A DNA stretch of 64,000 bases. Origin: Flavobacterium omnivorum (GTDB taxonomy: Bacteria > Bacteroidota > Bacteroidia > Flavobacteriales > Flavobacteriaceae). The notes under the pieces were generated by a model. The model was not told the DNA's origin. It worked only from the letters and a program-made list of their open reading frames with translations, and made no database searches. The stretch lies in assembly GCF_900099915.1 (NCBI RefSeq), contig NZ_FNDB01000005.1:186001-250000 (forward strand), written 5' to 3'. Positions 1 through 10,772 of this stretch are shown piece after piece. Made by a program: the position numbers and the translations under genes. Position 1 is the first letter of the stretch; each line of letters starts with the position of its first letter.

Positions 1-1624
1 ATTTTCCCGATGTGTACTCCTCTTTTTCAAAAATAGAGCTCAATAACTTGTCTTTATTGAATTGTTTTGTCTTGTCATTCAATTTGAAGATCCCATCCTT
101 ATTTGCATAATAAATGACATTATTGAACTTAGTAAGGCTTGCATTCTTCCCTTTCGTAGGTGTTTTATAAGTTGTAAATCGATTCGTTTTCAGTAGTTTA
201 GGATCCAACTGCAACCTAAAAACTCCTTTGTATTCATGACTAACAAAAACTTCCAAAGTCTTTGTGATTTCAAAATATTTAGAGGAATAATCAAATCCAG
301 CTACTTTATTTCTAAAACTCCACTGATTATTGATTTTAGTAAGGACTGACATTCCGTAATAATTTCCTTGAAGTAAAAGCCCTTTGTGATTGGGGATGCT
401 TTCAAATTTCCACGTTCCTGATGCAGAAAATATATTCTTCGCAATCGCATTATCGATGATAAAGGTTCCAGAATCATGACCACAAAAAAGTGTACCTTCG
501 TATTCAAACAAGGACCAAACCTGCCCTTTGGTACCATTTACAAACTTGAATTCATCATTAGTCTGATAGTTTTTATAAAATAAACCTTGATTAGTTCCTA
601 CATACAGTTTGCCATTGTACAATTTGGACGTATATACGGTTCCTAAAATTCCGGTATCATCTACAAAACTTTGTATTGGAGATTGCAGATTAATACAATT
701 GATTCCGTTGTCTAAACCTGCCCAAAGATTTTTATCGGCATCTTCATATAAAGAAAGTACCGTATTATTACTCAAACCTTTATTTTGAGTGATGTGGTAT
801 TTGATTTTTCCATCATTTTTTACGATAAAAACCCCATTTGAAACCGTTCCCAAAGCATAGCTTCCATCTGACAGTAACTCACTACTGTACACGCTGCTTT
901 CCTCCAACTCTGAGTCAACTTCTGTAGCAAATTTAGTCAAAACAGTGCCTATAAGTTTGTAAAATCCATTGCGCTGGGTTTGGATTAAAAGGCCCTCATC
1001 GATAGCGAAAATATTTACGATTTTATTCGTTTGTAAAATTGGATTGTCAGAAACCAATCGTCCTTTTCCACTTTCAATTTCAAAAAGTCCTTCATTGATC
1101 GTTTGAAAAAAGAGCGCATTTTTTGTTCGAAACGATTTGGTTATGTTATTTTTAGGTGCAATGATTTCAAAGCCTCCTGTTTTAGAATCATAAATATAAA
1201 TGCGATTCAAGGATTGAAAAATCACCCATTGATCATAATTTAAGATATTCCAAAATTGTTCATCATCAAGAATTTTACTTTTTATTGTTTTGCTCAGTGA
1301 AACGTATTTGAGCCTCCCATTTGCCTGCCTCGTCCAGAAACCAAATTCCATATAACAACCTGTAAAAACCTTGTTTCCAATCACTTTTACCGAACGAATA
1401 ATAGTTTCGTTTGGCGATGGATATAACTCCCATGCAGCACCATTAAACTCTAACAGTCCCTCATTATTAGCAAAGAAAATATAATGGTTTTGATCTTGAG
1501 AAATCATCCAATTTTGGTTTCCTGCTCCATAGACAGAAGAGGCATATTTGACAATTGGTGGCAATTCTTGAGAAAAAACAGTAAACGATATTAAAAAAAG
1601 AAAAATGTATAGTTTTGTTTTCAA
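1..1624 (-). CDS. Beta-propeller sensor/regulator, N-terminal part (truncated by window edge)
   Basis: An open frame of about 541 codons runs off the left edge without a stop. It begins at a TTG codon at 1624-1622; an in-frame stop lies just upstream and no ATG is available there. The first residues, MKTKLYIFLFLISFTVFSQ, form a signal peptide. The rest is rich in short beta-propeller blades with W/F-G-NGI and GLSNNTV-type motifs (for example AGLDNGINCI and LYVGTNQGLFY). This matches the periplasmic sensor half of Flavobacterial propeller regulators, which normally continue into a Y_Y_Y domain, one membrane helix and a LuxR-type helix-turn-helix or a histidine kinase. That C-terminal half is outside the window, so the output domain is unknown. 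The TTG start suggests modest translation. Confidence 0.75.
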   Translation of the reverse strand, partial: MKTKLYIFLFLISFTVFSQELPPIVKYASSVYGAGNQNWMISQDQNHYIFFANNEGLLEFNGAAWELYPSPNETIIRSVKVIGNKVFTGCYMEFGFWTRQANGRLKYVSLSKTIKSKILDDEQFWNILNYDQWVIFQSLNRIYIYDSKTGGFEIIAPKNNITKSFRTKNALFFQTINEGLFEIESGKGRLVSDNPILQTNKIVNIFAIDEGLLIQTQRNGFYKLIGTVLTKFATEVDSELEESSVYSSELLSDGSYALGTVSNGVFIVKNDGKIKYHITQNKGLSNNTVLSLYEDADKNLWAGLDNGINCINLQSPIQSFVDDTGILGTVYTSKLYNGKLYVGTNQGLFYKNYQTNDEFKFVNGTKGQVWSLFEYEGTLFCGHDSGTFIIDNAIAKNIFSASGTWKFESIPNHKGLLLQGNYYGMSVLTKINNQWSFRNKVAGFDYSSKYFEITKTLEVFVSHEYKGVFRLQLDPKLLKTNRFTTYKTPTKGKNASLTKFNNVIYYANKDGIFKLNDKTKQFNKDKLLSSIFEKEEYTSGK

Positions 1625-1786
1625 TGGTGTAGCGATATTAATTATTCCAAAAATAATATTAAAAATAGTATTTATTTATTGGATAGAAAACATAAAAACT
1701 ATACAACAAGGAAAAAGTTTATTTCTACCGCTCTTTTAATCAATATTTGTGAGTTGTTCAATTCTTTTAGTCCGTTCAAAATTGAT

Positions 1787-1794
1787 TACTTTTG
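1787..1794 (+). promoter_or_regulatory. -7 box of uvrA promoter
   Basis: TACTTTTG fits the Bacteroidota -7 consensus TAnnTTTG and lies 17 nt before the ATG at 1812. No clear -33 TTG is placed at the right distance. Its position shows that in-frame ATGs upstream of 1812 would not be on the transcript. Confidence 0.55.
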
Positions 1795-1811
1795 TAAAAA
1801 TTATCATTTTT

Positions 1812-4595
1812 ATGCAAGTTGACCTTTCAAAATTAGATCCAAAGAAAAATATCATCATAAAAGGTGCACAAGTACATAACTTAAAGAATGTAGATGTCGC
1901 CATTCCCCGAAATAAATTAGTGGTTATTACCGGACTTTCAGGTTCTGGAAAATCAAGTTTGGCATTTGACACACTGTATGCCGAAGGACAGAGACGCTAT
2001 GTAGAAAGTTTGTCTTCTTACGCCCGACAATTTCTTGGAAGATTAGATAAACCAAAAGTAGAATACATTAAAGGAATCGCCCCCGCAATTGCTATCGAGC
2101 AAAAGGTAAACACGACAAATGCAAGATCTACTGTAGGAACTTCAACAGAAATCTATGATTATATAAAATTGCTTTTTGCCAGAATTGGAAGAACATATTC
2201 ACCTATTTCCGGTCGTGAAGTCAAAAAAAACACAGTTACTGACGTGGTTACTGATGTAAAAACATTTGAATTAGACAGCAAATGGTTACTTCTTGCACCC
2301 ATTCACCTTGAAGAAGGACGAAAACTGGAAGACAAATTAAAAGTCCTTTTACAACAAGGTTTTGCCCGAATATTAGTGAATAATGAAATGGTACGTTTAG
2401 ACGATTTACCGGATTCATTAGGCAAAAAAGAAATCTTTCTGATCATTGACCGAATTGTAGTCAAAGAGGAAGAAGAATTCTACAATCGATTAGCCGATGC
2501 AGTGCAAACCGCTTTTTTTGAAGGAAAAGGAATTTGTTACCTTCAAGAGCTAGGCTCCGATAAAAAGTTTTCTTATTCTAATAATTTTGAATTAGACGGC
2601 ATTACTTTCTTGGAACCAAATGTTCATTTGTTCAGTTTTAACAATCCCTATGGTGCGTGTCCCGTTTGCGAAGGGTACGGAAATATTATAGGAATTGATG
2701 CCGAATTAGTAGTTCCCAATACTACTTTATCTATTTATGAAAACGCTATTTTCCCTTGGCGTGGTGAAAGTATGAGTTGGTTTAGAGACGAATTGGTAAA
2801 TAATGCTTACAAGTTTGATTTTCCCATTCATAAACCGTTCTTTCAATTATCTGAAGACCAAAAAGAATTGATTTGGAACGGAAATGAATATTTTCAAGGT
2901 CTGAATACTTTTTTCAAAGAATTAGAAGAAAAGAATTATAAAATACAAAATCGGGTAATGCTTTCTCGCTATCGCGGGAAAACCAAATGTTATTCCTGTA
3001 AAGGTAAACGCTTGCGAATCGAGGCCTCTTATGTGAAAATTAATTCTAAGACGGTATCTGATTTAGTTGATTTACCTATTAAACATTTAGTTCGTTTCTT
3101 TGATAGCATTGAGTTAGATGTTTATGAAAAGCAAATCGCCAAACGTCTATTACTTGAAATCAACAATCGACTTGCTTTTTTAACTGAAGTTGGTTTGGAT
3201 TATCTTACGTTAAACAGAAATTCATCAACCCTTTCTGGTGGAGAATCGCAACGCATCAACTTAGCGACTTCGTTAGGGAGCAGCTTAGTGGGATCGATGT
3301 ATATTTTGGATGAACCAAGTATTGGTTTACACCCAAAAGACACAGAGCGTTTAATAAAAGTATTGCTTTCACTTAGAGATTTAGGGAACACCGTTATTGT
3401 TGTGGAACATGATGAGGATATCATGAAGGCAGCGGATATGATCATCGATATTGGTCCTGAAGCGGGTACATTAGGCGGTCATTTAGTAGCACAGGGAACA
3501 TTTGATGAAATCCTTAAATCGACATCGCTTACCGCGAAATATTTGAACGGAGATTTAGAGATTTCAGTTCCTAAAAAACGAAGATCATTTAAGAATTATA
3601 TCGAAATAAAAGGCGCCAGAGAAAATAATCTTCAAAATATAGATGTCACCTTTCCATTGGATGTTTTGACTGTGATCACAGGAGTTTCAGGAAGCGGAAA
3701 AAGCACGCTTGTCAAGAAAATATTATTCCCAGCGATGCAGAAAAAACTGGAAAATGTGGGTGAAAAAGCGGGACAATTCAGTGAAATATCTGGATCATTT
3801 TCACAAATAAAACACATTGAATATGTCGATCAGAATCCGATAGGCCGAAGTTCTCGTTCTAATCCTGTGACGTATATTAAAGCGTATGATGACATTCGGG
3901 AATTGTACGCCAAAGAAAATTTATCAAAAATAAGAGGATATCAGGCCAAACATTTCTCTTTTAATGTAGATGGTGGAAGATGTGAAACCTGCAAAGGAGA
4001 AGGTTCCATTAATGTGGAAATGGTCTTCATGGCCGATGTGCAATTGCCTTGCGAAACCTGCAATGGAAAAAGATTTAAGAAAGAAGTTCTAGAAGTAGCC
4101 GTTGAAGGCAAAAACATCCATGATATTCTCACTATGACTGTGGACGATGCTATTGCTTTCTTTACAGCAAATAAACAAGCTAAAATCATCCAAAAATTGC
4201 AACCGCTACAAGATGTTGGATTAGGATATGTACAATTAGGACAATCGTCTTCTACACTTTCAGGTGGCGAGGCACAAAGGATCAAATTAGCCTCCTTCTT
4301 AGTAAAAGGAGCTACAAAGGACAAAGCACTTTTCGTTTTTGACGAACCTACAACAGGATTGCATTTTCACGATATCAAAAAACTATTAACTTCCTTTGAT
4401 GCCTTAATCGAAAAAGGACATTCGATAATTGTGATAGAACACAATCTGGATCTGATAAAATGTGCGGATTGGATTATTGATTTAGGACCTGAGGGTGGAG
4501 AAAATGGTGGAAAACTATTAGCAGTGGGAACTCCAGAGCAAGTGGCAAAAATAAAAGCTTCAGTTACTGGACACTATTTGATAGATAAATTATGA
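1812..4595 (+). CDS. uvrA: Excinuclease ABC subunit UvrA
   Basis: UvrA is the damage-recognition ATPase of nucleotide excision repair; it loads UvrB on damaged DNA. The 927-residue product has both ABC modules. The first has Walker A GLSGSGKS at residues 41-48, a CPVC/CYSC zinc module and LSGGESQRI. The second has Walker A GVSGSGKS near residue 624, a CETC-x19-CETC zinc finger, LSGGEAQRI and DEPTTGLH. Length fits the family (about 940). An open frame continues 21 codons upstream to 1749, but the ATG at 1812 is preferred because homologues start here and the -7 box lies between the two. The gene stands alone; its stop is 5 bp from the convergent small gene. Confidence 0.97.
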   Translation: MQVDLSKLDPKKNIIIKGAQVHNLKNVDVAIPRNKLVVITGLSGSGKSSLAFDTLYAEGQRRYVESLSSYARQFLGRLDKPKVEYIKGIAPAIAIEQKVNTTNARSTVGTSTEIYDYIKLLFARIGRTYSPISGREVKKNTVTDVVTDVKTFELDSKWLLLAPIHLEEGRKLEDKLKVLLQQGFARILVNNEMVRLDDLPDSLGKKEIFLIIDRIVVKEEEEFYNRLADAVQTAFFEGKGICYLQELGSDKKFSYSNNFELDGITFLEPNVHLFSFNNPYGACPVCEGYGNIIGIDAELVVPNTTLSIYENAIFPWRGESMSWFRDELVNNAYKFDFPIHKPFFQLSEDQKELIWNGNEYFQGLNTFFKELEEKNYKIQNRVMLSRYRGKTKCYSCKGKRLRIEASYVKINSKTVSDLVDLPIKHLVRFFDSIELDVYEKQIAKRLLLEINNRLAFLTEVGLDYLTLNRNSSTLSGGESQRINLATSLGSSLVGSMYILDEPSIGLHPKDTERLIKVLLSLRDLGNTVIVVEHDEDIMKAADMIIDIGPEAGTLGGHLVAQGTFDEILKSTSLTAKYLNGDLEISVPKKRRSFKNYIEIKGARENNLQNIDVTFPLDVLTVITGVSGSGKSTLVKKILFPAMQKKLENVGEKAGQFSEISGSFSQIKHIEYVDQNPIGRSSRSNPVTYIKAYDDIRELYAKENLSKIRGYQAKHFSFNVDGGRCETCKGEGSINVEMVFMADVQLPCETCNGKRFKKEVLEVAVEGKNIHDILTMTVDDAIAFFTANKQAKIIQKLQPLQDVGLGYVQLGQSSSTLSGGEAQRIKLASFLVKGATKDKALFVFDEPTTGLHFHDIKKLLTSFDALIEKGHSIIVIEHNLDLIKCADWIIDLGPEGGENGGKLLAVGTPEQVAKIKASVTGHYLIDKL

Positions 4596-4600
4596 GAGCA

Positions 4601-4900
4601 TTACCCCATATAACATTTTTCTTCAAATGGATTGCCGTCTTCATCAATTGCTATTAGGATTTTTTTAGCCTTTGATGAAACTTGTGTGATGTAAATCCAA
4701 GCAATTGACCAAAGGCCAAGAGTCGCACAAAAAATAACAAAATTAAAAAAATGGTCTACTTTTTTTTTCTTTTTAAATAAAACGGCATACGGCAACTTGT
4801 CATTTCGTTCCAATACTACAAATCCGTTGCTAGTTTTATTGGCAAGAATAGACGAAAATTTCATTAAATTCTCGTCCAAGATAATATCGTTTGTTTTCAT
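4601..4900 (-). CDS. Small membrane protein of unknown function
   Basis: I do not recognise this 99-residue protein. It starts MKTNDIILDENLMKF, has a basic run KKKKK near the middle, then one hydrophobic helix (FFNFVIFCATLGLWSIAWIYI) and a short hydrophilic tail. It looks like a single-pass inner-membrane protein. The frame stays open to an ATG at 4984, adding a hydrophobic leader-like stretch, so a longer form with an N-terminal helix is possible. It is convergent with uvrA and 5 bp away. It has no obvious partner. Confidence 0.55.
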   Translation of the reverse strand: MKTNDIILDENLMKFSSILANKTSNGFVVLERNDKLPYAVLFKKKKKVDHFFNFVIFCATLGLWSIAWIYITQVSSKAKKILIAIDEDGNPFEEKCYMG

Positions 4901-5106
4901 GTTACTTATGATCATTAATTCCCATTTTTGATTTGTTATTTCTAAAAACAACAAAGACAAAAATAAAAGCAAATTTAGAATCATACAATACCCACTTTTA
5001 GTGATATTTCAATTATTATCATACCATAGAAACTAAAATTAAATCCTAAATATCCGATAATAAAGTGTTTGTTTTACTCCATATTAATTCCACAACTACA
5101 AATCTG

Positions 5107-6567
5107 CTATCGTAGTTTCTTTAAAACCAAATCAATAGCTTCATTGATTTCAACGGAAATGACAAATTTGTAATTAATATAAATGTAAGTAACGGTAACT
5201 AAAAGTGATTTTAAACCTATAGATACTATTGGATTAAAGGGAAATTCCCAAAAATAGAACAAAAGAAATAGTATAAATGTGATTCCGAGCGAATATAGGG
5301 TTTGCTTTGTAAAGGGATACAAGTGCAATCTCTTGACCACAAAAAGTAATTTAGCTATACTGTACAACGTAATTGACACCAAAGTAGCAAAAGCTGATCC
5401 CATAATACCGTAGAGAGGAATAAATAGTGCATTCAAACCAATAGCTACAACTACTAGAAAAACGCCTAGAAATAAAACAGCACGGTAATACTTTGTATTA
5501 AAAATGATTGCATTGTTGTTTCCTAAAATCAAATCAAAATATTTTGATAATCCAATCATAAAAACAACTAATATTCCACCGCTGTATTCTTTTGGTACAA
5601 TTTCATAGAGCTGATTAATATTTACAAAAATTCCTAGCATTACAAAACCACCTACCACTTGTAAATTGATTGATGTCTTTTTGTATAACACATTCAATTC
5701 GCTAAATTTATCGTCGTGCATCAGTTTAGCGGTAATAGGATATACAATTTGATGCATCGCGCGACTTGGAACTGATATTACTAAAGCAATAAAAGTTGCT
5801 ATCGAATAATAGGCAATGTTTTCAATAACCATATATTGATTGAGCATAATTTTGTCACCATCCAAAAGCAAATTAGCCACACTTCCTGATAAAATAATGT
5901 AGAAAGTATATTCTAATAAACCTTTCGCGTTTTTTGGGACAGCTATCTGAAAACTAGGTTTTTTAATATAAAATGCATAAGCCATGGTGATCAACAGCGC
6001 CAAAAAATAAATTCCAGCGGTTATGTAGACAAAATCTACCACAGTAATCCAATTATCGTACACCCCAATCAACGCAACTAAGGAAAATAATCTCAAACCT
6101 ACTTCTTTGATAAAATTACCAAAAACCGAGTGCATGTGAACTCTGGCCCAAGCGTAAAAAATTTCGAAATAGGCCATACAGAGTCCAATAAAAGGAATAA
6201 GCCAAATAAAATCCTTAACGACTGGATTTTTCTTGGATACAAAAATTAAAATATCATCAAAAAAAATAAATCCTATAAAAATTAATGGGATGGATAGCAG
6301 TAACGGAAACAAAACAGTAAAAGACAAAAACTGAGATCGTTCTTCGTCTGTGTTGTACTGAGAATAGAATTTAACTAATGTATTTTGCATTCCTATTGCA
6401 AACAAAGGCATGATTACATTAGCAACAGAAAGTATATAATTCGTTAAAGCATAATACGTAGCACCTAAAAAAATAGGATATAAATAAAGTGTATTTATTG
6501 CTCCTATTCCAAAACCCAAGTAGGTAATTATTGTATTCTTTAAAGATTGATTTAGTACTATTCCCAT
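5107..6567 (-). CDS. Polysaccharide flippase (MOP/Wzx-like)
   Basis: An integral membrane protein of 486 residues with about 12-14 hydrophobic helices. The start MGIVLNQSLKNTIITYLGFGIGA and the overall pattern match the oligosaccharide flippase branch of the MOP exporter superfamily, which moves lipid-linked sugars across the inner membrane. The ATG at 6567 was chosen over the one three codons upstream because family members begin MGIVLNQS. It lies 41 bp downstream of a glycosyltransferase on the same strand, which supports a role in surface polysaccharide or LPS assembly. The substrate cannot be told from sequence. Confidence 0.85.
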   Translation of the reverse strand: MGIVLNQSLKNTIITYLGFGIGAINTLYLYPIFLGATYYALTNYILSVANVIMPLFAIGMQNTLVKFYSQYNTDEERSQFLSFTVLFPLLLSIPLIFIGFIFFDDILIFVSKKNPVVKDFIWLIPFIGLCMAYFEIFYAWARVHMHSVFGNFIKEVGLRLFSLVALIGVYDNWITVVDFVYITAGIYFLALLITMAYAFYIKKPSFQIAVPKNAKGLLEYTFYIILSGSVANLLLDGDKIMLNQYMVIENIAYYSIATFIALVISVPSRAMHQIVYPITAKLMHDDKFSELNVLYKKTSINLQVVGGFVMLGIFVNINQLYEIVPKEYSGGILVVFMIGLSKYFDLILGNNNAIIFNTKYYRAVLFLGVFLVVVAIGLNALFIPLYGIMGSAFATLVSITLYSIAKLLFVVKRLHLYPFTKQTLYSLGITFILFLLFYFWEFPFNPIVSIGLKSLLVTVTYIYINYKFVISVEINEAIDLVLKKLR

Positions 6568-6608
6568 TATTATCATTTTGTGAAGTTATAATCAACCTCA
6601 CTTCTAAT

Positions 6609-7904
6609 TTACATTTTGTTTAGCAACGAAACCAATTGTTTGGTTAAGTTCTTTCGTGAATAGTGCTGTAATCCCACTCCATTTGATTGTAACTTCCCCT
6701 CTAAAAATTGATTATAAAATTCCAAAATTACACTTTTTAATTTCATTTTTTCGGAATACTTGAGGAAGACGCCGGTGTTCGTGTTGCTGATAATTTCGGC
6801 AAAATCAGAATCCTTTGGGCCAATGGCAATTATAGGTCTGTTCGAAACCATATATTCGAACAATTTACCAGGAATAATACTCTTTGTGTCTTCAGAATCA
6901 ATTTCAATAAGCAATAAAACCTGCGACTTTCGCTGATGTGCAATCGCTTCTGCATGTGAAACATAACCCATGTTATTCAAATACGGATTTAATCGGAATT
7001 GAGAAATAGTCTCTAAAACCTCCTGACTGACTGCTCCAATAAGTTTTATTTCTAAATGCAATTTGAAATCTGGAATCTTTTGTGTCAGCTCAAACAAACT
7101 TTCCCATAAAATCAGAGGATTTCTCTCAGACAGAAAGGAACCAATATGTGCTAAACTAAATTTAGCATCTAAAGTTTGATTTTCGACTTGCTCTGTATCA
7201 TAACCATTCGTTATTACCGCAATTGGCTTACAGGTAATCGCCTCAAATTCAGTTTTGGTAGTTTTACTCGTTACGATAATGGTATCCGCTGTATTCAAAA
7301 CCTGATGTTCCAATGCTTTGTGTTTTTTAGCAGCAAAACTAGACAATCGTAAGGATTTATGATAGCCAATTGTGGTCCACGGATCACGGAAATCAGCAAA
7401 CCATTTCAGATTTAATTTTTGTTTTAATTCTAATCCAATAAGATGCAAACTGTGCGGCGGTCCAGATGTAATAATGGTGTCAATATTATTTTCGATAATG
7501 TATTGTTCCAAAAAAGCAACCGAGGGTTTAACCCAAAAAACACGCGCATCTGGAATAAAAAGATTTCCTCGAATCCAAAGAAACGTTATATCTAAAAAAG
7601 ATTGCTTTTTCTGATTTGGAATAATTCCAGAATTCATCTTTTTAGTTTTATTCTTCGAAAGAAAAGATGCTAGTTGATATGGTTCAAAAATTTTCTGTTT
7701 CAGAATAATCGCTTTTTCTGAAACTTCTTGAACTAAATTTTCATCAATAATAGGATATGTTGGATTTTCTGGAATATAAACAATTGGCTGAACGCCAAAG
7801 TCTGGCAAGTATTTAACAAACTTAAGCCAACGCTGCACGCCTGGACCGCCAGCTGGTGGCCAATAATAGGTGATTATTAAAATTTTCTTGGGTTCTGGTT
7901 TCAA
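6609..7904 (-). CDS. Glycosyltransferase, GT4-like (GT-B fold)
   Basis: The 431-residue protein starts KKILIITYYWPPAGGPGVQR, the typical glycine-rich N-terminal loop of GT-B glycosyltransferases. It carries ITSGPPHSLHLIG and DFRDPWTT in the N-terminal acceptor domain. In the C-terminal donor domain it has GKLFEYMVSNRPIIAIG, equivalent to the E-x7-E region that binds the nucleotide sugar. It probably adds a sugar to a cell-surface glycan in the cytoplasm. The flippase follows on the same strand and YfhO precedes it, so the three form a probable envelope-glycan operon interrupted only by a palindrome at 7933-7960. Confidence 0.85.
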   Translation of the reverse strand: MKPEPKKILIITYYWPPAGGPGVQRWLKFVKYLPDFGVQPIVYIPENPTYPIIDENLVQEVSEKAIILKQKIFEPYQLASFLSKNKTKKMNSGIIPNQKKQSFLDITFLWIRGNLFIPDARVFWVKPSVAFLEQYIIENNIDTIITSGPPHSLHLIGLELKQKLNLKWFADFRDPWTTIGYHKSLRLSSFAAKKHKALEHQVLNTADTIIVTSKTTKTEFEAITCKPIAVITNGYDTEQVENQTLDAKFSLAHIGSFLSERNPLILWESLFELTQKIPDFKLHLEIKLIGAVSQEVLETISQFRLNPYLNNMGYVSHAEAIAHQRKSQVLLLIEIDSEDTKSIIPGKLFEYMVSNRPIIAIGPKDSDFAEIISNTNTGVFLKYSEKMKLKSVILEFYNQFLEGKLQSNGVGLQHYSRKNLTKQLVSLLNKM

Positions 7905-7932
7905 TTTAATTGTTTTATGTTAGAGACGAACT

Positions 7933-7960
7933 GTAGAGACGCACTGCAGTGCGTCTCTAC
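7933..7960. repeat. Perfect 28-bp palindrome, REP-like
   Basis: The left half GTAGAGACGCACTG is followed directly by its exact reverse complement. It fills most of the 60-bp gap between the glycosyltransferase and YfhO and is preceded by a partial copy TAGAGACGAACT at 7921-7932. It can fold into a stem in RNA of either strand. It is not followed by a T-run, so it is not a standard terminator. Similar TAGAGACG palindromes are, to my recollection, scattered through other bacterial genomes as intergenic repeats. Confidence 0.7.
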
Positions 7961-7964
7961 CGAA

Positions 7965-10373
7965 TTACACGGATTTCTTTCTTTCGAAGTAAATCACGCC
8001 AACTAAAAGCAACAGCATTCCTATGGAGCTAATCAACGTTATGGTGCTTCCAGTTTTTACGACTTGTGGTTCAAACTTAAATTCAATCTTGTGTTTTCCT
8101 GCAGGAATTTGTAATCCTCTTAAAACATAATTCACTCTTACATGATCCACGATTTTTCCGTTAATGTAAGCATTCCAACCTTTTCCATAATACATTTCGG
8201 AGAAAACGGACAAACCTTCATTTGCGTTATTCGAAGTATATTCTAAATGATTGGGTTTATAGGAATCTAACATAATCGTTGCGAGCGTATCTTTGGCGAA
8301 AGCCACTTTTTTAAGTTGAAAATCTTTACTGTTTACAATCGCCACATTTTTAGAATCCAAATTTTCTAATGCCTTCATTTCTTGGTCGGCAGAATTCACT
8401 ACTTTGACTTGGCTAACAAACCAAGCATTTCCGTTAGCATCTGGATTTGATGTTGGGAATTCTTTTCCTGTTTTATCGGTTTGAATCACATATTTTACAT
8501 CAAGCATATTCAATATTTCCATATTGTTATTGGCAATTTGATAATCAAATAACTGCTGCATTCTTCTGGGTTTCACGGCACTATATCCACCAATAGATTT
8601 ATGAAAATAAGAAGCTCTGGCGCTGGACAAATTCCCCGAAACCTCAAAAACGCGGTAATGGGACGTGTCTTTTAGAATCTCAACATCCGAGGGAGATTCC
8701 TGAAAAGGAACTTCAACTTGACTTCCGCTAACAAAATCCTTTCCTGAAACGTAATTTTTATCAACAAAAAACAAATCAGAAACCATCACGATTCCTATAA
8801 TAATGATTGCTGTTTTTTGGGCAAGTCGATCTTTAATGGCAAGCCACAAAACACCTGCAGTGATTAAAATAAAAAAACTAGAACGCAATAAATCGGCACT
8901 ATACAAACTCATTCGGTCCTGCTTTAATGCCTCTACAAATGGAGGACCATAGCTTTCTAGAAAATAGGCGTCGTTACCTCCTGAAAAACTAAACAGACTT
9001 TTACTTAAAAATAAAATTACAATAATTCCCAAACCTAAAATTACTGTTTCGTACAAAGTCTTCCATTGTATTTTTTTATCTAATGTAAAGAAGGACTGCA
9101 ACCCCATAATCGCCAAAACAGGAAAACACAATTCAAGAATAACTTGGATTGATGAAACTGCTCTAAATTTATTATACATTGGGACAAAATCGATAAAAAA
9201 GTCGGTCAGTACTGGAAAATTCTTACCCCATGAAAGTAGTAATGCTACAACAGCTCCAGAGAGAAAAACATATTTAATTTTACGTTTATCAATGAATAGA
9301 GCTAAAACTCCTAAAAAGAAAACGACCACACCTATGTAAGCTGGAGCAGCAACAATAGGTTGATCTCCCCAATAGGTAGGCATTCCAGAAACAAAATCAG
9401 TTGCCTGATCTTCCGGCACTCCTTGACCGATCATGAATTCAAACATGTGACTGTCTTTCCCAACTGCCTCATTGTTTGAACCACCAAAAAGTCGGGGAGC
9501 AATCAAATTGAAACTTTCAGTAATTCCATAGCTATATTCGGTAATGTAATCGTGACTTAATGCACTACTACTTGTATTTTTAGAACCATCTGGATTGTAA
9601 GTCAATTCACTTTTTCCACGAGTACTGAAATCTGCATATTCGGCTGTAGCCAATAAATTAGTAGCATTTGCCCCAAGGGCTAAAATTCCAGCTATCGCGA
9701 GTATTCCAAGAGAGTACCACAACGCTTTATATTCCTTCACTTTCACTAACTGATAGATAAAATATCCCGAAAGAATCAACAAGAAAATTAGCAGATAATA
9801 GGTCATCTGGAAATGATTCGCATTGATTTCTAATGCAGTAGCAAACATAGTAAGCAATCCTCCTAAAATATATCTTTTTTGAAAAACTAGAATGAATCCT
9901 GCAATAACTAGCGGCATATAAGCGATCGCATGAGCTTTGGCATTATGACCAACGCCAAGAATAATAATTAAATAGGTCGATAGTCCAAAGGCTAATGCAC
10001 CAAAAAAAGCTTTCAAAGGATCAATTTTTAAGACTAGCATGAGGCCGTAAAATCCAAGAAAATATAAAAATAAATAGTCCGCAGGACGTGGCAAAAAACG
10101 CAGTGCATCATCAATAGCGCCAATATAATCATGCGGATATTTTGCGCCTAACTGATAGGTTGGCATGCCGCCGAAGGCTGAATTAGTCCAATACGGTTCT
10201 ATATTATTTGTAGCTCTAAAGTCATTTTGCTCTTTAGCCATTCCCGTATATTGAACAATATCCGATTGAAATATTTGTTTGCCCTGCAAAACAGGATAAA
10301 AGTAAAGAACAGAAATGATAATAAAACCAAGGATGGCAAGGGCGTGCGGATAGAACTTATTTATTATTTTCAA
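7965..10373 (-). CDS. YfhO family membrane protein
   Basis: An 802-residue protein with about 13 hydrophobic helices, a large central and C-terminal soluble region, and a final helix before the tail ERKKSV. The order FYPVLQGKQIFQSDIVQY near the N-terminus, then polytopic helices, then SEMYYGKGWNAYINGK and GLQIPAGKHKIEFKFEP near the C-terminus is characteristic of YfhO. YfhO proteins are GT-C-fold-like and linked in Firmicutes to glycosylation of lipoteichoic acid; their substrate in Bacteroidota is not established. Its place upstream of a GT-B transferase and a flippase supports a role in envelope glycans. Confidence 0.9.
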   Translation of the reverse strand: MKIINKFYPHALAILGFIIISVLYFYPVLQGKQIFQSDIVQYTGMAKEQNDFRATNNIEPYWTNSAFGGMPTYQLGAKYPHDYIGAIDDALRFLPRPADYLFLYFLGFYGLMLVLKIDPLKAFFGALAFGLSTYLIIILGVGHNAKAHAIAYMPLVIAGFILVFQKRYILGGLLTMFATALEINANHFQMTYYLLIFLLILSGYFIYQLVKVKEYKALWYSLGILAIAGILALGANATNLLATAEYADFSTRGKSELTYNPDGSKNTSSSALSHDYITEYSYGITESFNLIAPRLFGGSNNEAVGKDSHMFEFMIGQGVPEDQATDFVSGMPTYWGDQPIVAAPAYIGVVVFFLGVLALFIDKRKIKYVFLSGAVVALLLSWGKNFPVLTDFFIDFVPMYNKFRAVSSIQVILELCFPVLAIMGLQSFFTLDKKIQWKTLYETVILGLGIIVILFLSKSLFSFSGGNDAYFLESYGPPFVEALKQDRMSLYSADLLRSSFFILITAGVLWLAIKDRLAQKTAIIIIGIVMVSDLFFVDKNYVSGKDFVSGSQVEVPFQESPSDVEILKDTSHYRVFEVSGNLSSARASYFHKSIGGYSAVKPRRMQQLFDYQIANNNMEILNMLDVKYVIQTDKTGKEFPTSNPDANGNAWFVSQVKVVNSADQEMKALENLDSKNVAIVNSKDFQLKKVAFAKDTLATIMLDSYKPNHLEYTSNNANEGLSVFSEMYYGKGWNAYINGKIVDHVRVNYVLRGLQIPAGKHKIEFKFEPQVVKTGSTITLISSIGMLLLLVGVIYFERKKSV

Positions 10374-10422
10374 TTTAAAAAAGTTAGGATTACAGTAAAA
10401 AAGAGTGTCAATAACGGCAAAT

Positions 10423-10692
10423 TTAATCTATTTCTTCGTAATCAACATAATCCCCCACTTTTTTGGTTTCACGTGGTTTTTTGACATTTTCCGAATTGTA
10501 TATTATTTCATCTTTACTTTGATTATTATTCCACGTATTCTGTTGTTGTTGTTGCATGTTTTGCCCTGCTTTTTCTACAACTTTTTTTACAATTAGTGGC
10601 AAAAACAATTTTGCCAAAAACCTAAAAATATAGTAAAAAGCGATCATATAAAAAAGCGCTTTTATAAAACCAGTAAACGAAGCTGTTTGCAT
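10423..10692 (-). CDS. DUF4834 family small membrane protein
   Basis: The 89-residue product starts MQTASFTGFIKALFYMIAFYYIFRFLAKLF, one N-terminal membrane helix. A glutamine-rich linker (QQQQQ) follows, then the acidic C-terminus GDYVDYEEID seen in Flavobacterial DUF4834 proteins. The ATG at 10692 was chosen over the open frame reaching 10794. A TAATTTTG -7 box (CAAAATTA on the plus strand, 10710-10717) lies 17 nt before 10692, and the upstream extension has no family character. It is 49 bp from the YfhO start on the same strand. Function is unknown. Confidence 0.8.
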   Translation of the reverse strand: MQTASFTGFIKALFYMIAFYYIFRFLAKLFLPLIVKKVVEKAGQNMQQQQQNTWNNNQSKDEIIYNSENVKKPRETKKVGDYVDYEEID

Positions 10693-10772
10693 AAATGTAT
10701 AATTTTTTTCAAAATTAATAAATCCAACGTTCAAAATTAAAATATCATTCTTAAATAAATAATAAAATATAG

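Noticed and set aside
301-537. Separate 78-residue gene on the minus strand
   Set aside because: It overlaps the long open frame of the propeller regulator in another frame and has no family character.
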